From an uncultured Alphaproteobacteria bacterium (lineage in GTDB: Bacteria; Pseudomonadota; Alphaproteobacteria; HIMB59; GCA-002718135): DNA of 8,832 nt. The translations under genes were made by a program, and so were the position numbers. The notes under the pieces were generated by a model that ran no database searches, was not told the origin of the DNA, and worked only from the letters and a program-made list of their open reading frames with translations. The stretch's first letter is position 1. The number at the start of each line of letters is the position of its first letter. This document shows positions 6,829-8,832 of the stretch, in pieces. The stretch lies in assembly GCA_902619055.1 (NCBI GenBank), contig CACNCW010000032.1, positions 1 through 8,832 of the forward strand. The letters are read 5' to 3'.

Positions 6829-7887
6829 TTATTCTAAAATAATTTCTTTTCCTATTTCTTGACTTTTATAGATTCCATCTAAAATTTTCATTACTTGTAG
6901 AGAGTGTTCAGCCGGAATAGTAACTGGTTGATCGTTTGCAACAAACTCTGCAAACTCGATACATTCTTTGGCATGAGGTTCAATAGTGTCTTTTAAATTT
7001 CCTTCAATTTTTTTAGTTATGTGAGTTTGAGAATTGATATCATTTTTTATAATCTCACAATTAGGCCAATGCAAACCAGCTTCTCTTCCGTATAACCATA
7101 CCTGCATATCTTCTATTTTATCTTCTGGTAGTTTATGATGAAGCATCCATGATACTTCAAGCATCAAGGTTGCACCATTTTTAAACCTAACAAACGCAGC
7201 TGCAAAATCCTCAACGTTCATTGCTTCCTTATCGTACTCTCCATTGTAACTAAAAGAATTTGGCTGCTTTGCTAATTCTGTTTTTGACACACCCGTCACA
7301 GAAAGTGGTTCTGGATTGTTCATAAACCAAAGAGTTAAATCTAATACGTGCACCCCTATATCAATACAAGGCCCTCCTCCTGAATTTTCTTTTTTTAAAA
7401 AACCAAGTGAGACTGGTAAAAAATTTCTTCTAAGCATCCAAGAGCGTGCATGATATATCGAACCAATTGATTTGGATTGATCTTTTATTAATTGAGAATC
7501 TTTTCTGAACCTAAAGTGTTGAGCACACATTAATTTTTTTTTCGTTTGATCTCTTACTTCAATCATTTTTTTTATTTGTGAGGCATTTGGAGCTAAGGGT
7601 TTTTCACATAAAACATCTTTGCCTGCTTGCATTGCTTTAATTGCTAAATCACAATGATAGTTATTAGGCGCACAAATATCTATTACATCTATATCTGGAT
7701 CATTAATCATATCTAAGGGATCAAGATATAATTTTTTTATTTGATTTATATTACCCCAATCTTCAAGAATAGAATTATTAATATCGGAACCTGCTATTAA
7801 TTCTGCATGTTCTGACATGCGCCAACCAGGTACATGTAACTTTGCAATGCCACCGACGCCAATAATGCCAACTTTTATTTTACTCAT
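6829..7887 (-). CDS. Gfo/Idh/MocA-family NAD(P)-dependent sugar oxidoreductase
   Basis: This is a complete 352-residue protein of normal family length. The Rossmann domain carries G10-V-G12-G-I-A15 and a nucleotide-binding strand ending in SDIN (34-37). E95-K96-P97 holds the catalytic Lys. The C-terminal domain has HFRFR (124-128) and then GGGPCIDIGVHVLD with Asp176, His180 and Asp183, the standard active-site arrangement. It probably oxidises or reduces a sugar or cyclitol hydroxyl in the cytoplasm; the exact position and substrate are unknown. It lies 16 bases downstream of another Gfo/Idh gene and 13 bases upstream of the transporter gene, so the three look co-transcribed. The two neighbouring Gfo/Idh proteins are not close duplicates, since their motif surroundings differ clearly. 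Two such enzymes side by side could form a sequential or reverse oxidation-reduction pair, for example an epimerisation through a keto intermediate; this is inference. Confidence 0.93.
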   Translation of the reverse strand: MSKIKVGIIGVGGIAKLHVPGWRMSEHAELIAGSDINNSILEDWGNINQIKKLYLDPLDMINDPDIDVIDICAPNNYHCDLAIKAMQAGKDVLCEKPLAPNASQIKKMIEVRDQTKKKLMCAQHFRFRKDSQLIKDQSKSIGSIYHARSWMLRRNFLPVSLGFLKKENSGGGPCIDIGVHVLDLTLWFMNNPEPLSVTGVSKTELAKQPNSFSYNGEYDKEAMNVEDFAAAFVRFKNGATLMLEVSWMLHHKLPEDKIEDMQVWLYGREAGLHWPNCEIIKNDINSQTHITKKIEGNLKDTIEPHAKECIEFAEFVANDQPVTIPAEHSLQVMKILDGIYKSQEIGKEIILE

Positions 7888-7903
7888 AATTATATTTTTT
7901 AAT

Positions 7904-8832
7904 TTAGATATTTATCCATTTTTTTTCTTTTTCTGATTGGTAAATTGATTCCATTATACTACTTCTCAATGCTGCTTCTGTAGGAGTAACTAGGTTTTTA
8001 GTATTGTTATCAATTAATGAGTTGAGAAACAAATCAAATGCATGTGGTAATGTTTCTGGTAAATTTTCTTCTATTCTTTCTATTTTTTTACCTTCCTTAT
8101 TTTCATTTATAATTAATTGCTCATTAGTTGTTCTTGCGTGAGCTTTTGTACCGCTTACAAAAATAGTGTATGGCTGCGCTACATCTATCCATCCCGCAGC
8201 AATACTAGCTATCAACCCACTTTTAAATTTTATTAAAGCTTCTCCACTTTCTTCACAATCTGGATATTGATTATATACTTTTGTAAAGGTTGCGCTCACT
8301 GACTCAACATCAGAAAAAAACCATAAAAGAAGATCTAAAACATGTGTTCCTAAATCACCAAAAGCTCCAACGCCTGCAACCTTAGGATCTGTCATCCATT
8401 GATAGTTTTTGAAAATATCCCTCATAAGACCATCGTGACAATTAATGAGTCGAATTCTTGAAATTTCGCCAAAATAATTATCAGTGATTAATTGTTTAAG
8501 CTTTATGTAAACAGGATTGCTTCTCATGAAATATCCAGTTTGAAAAATAATTTTTGAAGACTCAATAAGATTTGCCATTTCAAAAGAGTCTTTTTTTCCT
8601 ATTCCCAAAGGTTTTTCTATAAAACAGTGTTTTTTATTCTCGGTAATTTTTTTAACTAATTCATAGTGCAAATTAGTTTCTGAACATACTATAACACCAT
8701 CTAAATTAGGTTCTTTCAATAAATCAACATAGTTATCATAATTCTTACATTGCAGTTTATCAGAATCAATTTTTGACCTATTCTTGTCTTTGTCCCAAAC
8801 ACCAATACAATTAATTTTAATGTTTGAAATTA
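7904..8832 (-). CDS. Gfo/Idh/MocA-family oxidoreductase, N-terminus cut by window edge
   Basis: The frame is open to the right edge, giving 308 visible residues. The glycine-rich NAD(P) motif must lie beyond the window, and the protein begins at the second Rossmann strand (CIGVWDKD, with an acidic residue suited to NAD ribose). The first start-like codon inside, TTG at 8717-8719, falls in the middle of the Rossmann fold and is not a true start. Family marks are VCSETNLHYELV, FIEKPLG with the catalytic Lys, GYFMRSNP and GAFGDLGTHVLDLLLWF with the active-site Asp, His and Asp. The C-terminal domain continues with the usual GWIDVAQPY and SGTKA segments. As the first visible gene of the minus-strand operon it probably acts with the Gfo/Idh protein that follows 16 bases downstream. 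Substrate is unknown. The operon promoter and any regulator must be outside the window. Confidence 0.9.
   Translation of the reverse strand, partial: ISNIKINCIGVWDKDKNRSKIDSDKLQCKNYDNYVDLLKEPNLDGVIVCSETNLHYELVKKITENKKHCFIEKPLGIGKKDSFEMANLIESSKIIFQTGYFMRSNPVYIKLKQLITDNYFGEISRIRLINCHDGLMRDIFKNYQWMTDPKVAGVGAFGDLGTHVLDLLLWFFSDVESVSATFTKVYNQYPDCEESGEALIKFKSGLIASIAAGWIDVAQPYTIFVSGTKAHARTTNEQLIINENKEGKKIERIEENLPETLPHAFDLFLNSLIDNNTKNLVTPTEAALRSSIMESIYQSEKEKKWINI

Noticed and set aside
8717..8719. TTG as the start of a 271-residue Gfo/Idh protein
   Set aside because: It lies inside the Rossmann fold. The frame continues with good family sequence (CIGVWDKD) to the right edge, so the gene is simply cut by the window.

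Overview
The window is very AT-rich (roughly 30% GC by eye), gene-dense and almost free of intergenic DNA. Its proteins are rich in Lys, Asn and Ile, and stops are TAA or TGA. This suits a streamlined marine bacterium, most plausibly a SAR11/Pelagibacterales-like alphaproteobacterium. That placement is inferred from composition and gene style, because no marker gene is present. No RNA gene, mobile element, CRISPR array or long non-coding stretch was seen, and no gene-free interval exceeds about 50 bases.

Layout: two converging gene trains meet at about 1900. On the plus strand, a sugar isomerase of the L-fucose/L-arabinose isomerase-like family (COG2407, 5' end cut by the window) overlaps by 4 bases a Gfo/Idh/MocA-type NAD(P)-dependent protein (821-1909). 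On the minus strand, eight genes run from the right edge to 1899. In transcription order they are: a Gfo/Idh/MocA protein (5' end cut), a second Gfo/Idh/MocA protein, an EamA/DMT membrane transporter, an aldose 1-epimerase, the alpha and beta subunits of a ComDE-type sulfopyruvate decarboxylase, a PfkB-family kinase most like sulfofructose kinase YihV, and a D-isomer-specific 2-hydroxyacid dehydrogenase that resembles (S)-sulfolactate dehydrogenase SlcC more than biosynthetic SerA. Gaps are 10 to 47 bases, or the genes overlap by 1 to 4 bases, so this looks like one operon. Its promoter lies outside the window.

Working model (inference): the locus handles a sulfonated sugar, possibly sulfoquinovose or a glycoside of it. 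A Gfo/Idh protein would process or release the sugar. The epimerase would interconvert anomers, the isomerase would make the ketose, and the YihV-like kinase would phosphorylate it. An aldolase and a sulfolactaldehyde dehydrogenase, not in view, would give sulfolactate. The SlcC-like enzyme would oxidise this to sulfopyruvate, and ComDE would decarboxylate that to sulfoacetaldehyde. The best-supported step pair is SlcC-like plus ComDE. The sugar end is weaker, because the kinase keeps only two of the three sulfonate-contacting residues I recall from YihV, and neither aldolase nor sulfoacetaldehyde acetyltransferase (Xsc) is in the window. If right, upper sulfoglycolysis and lower sulfolactate breakdown, usually split between organisms, would sit together in one streamlined genome.
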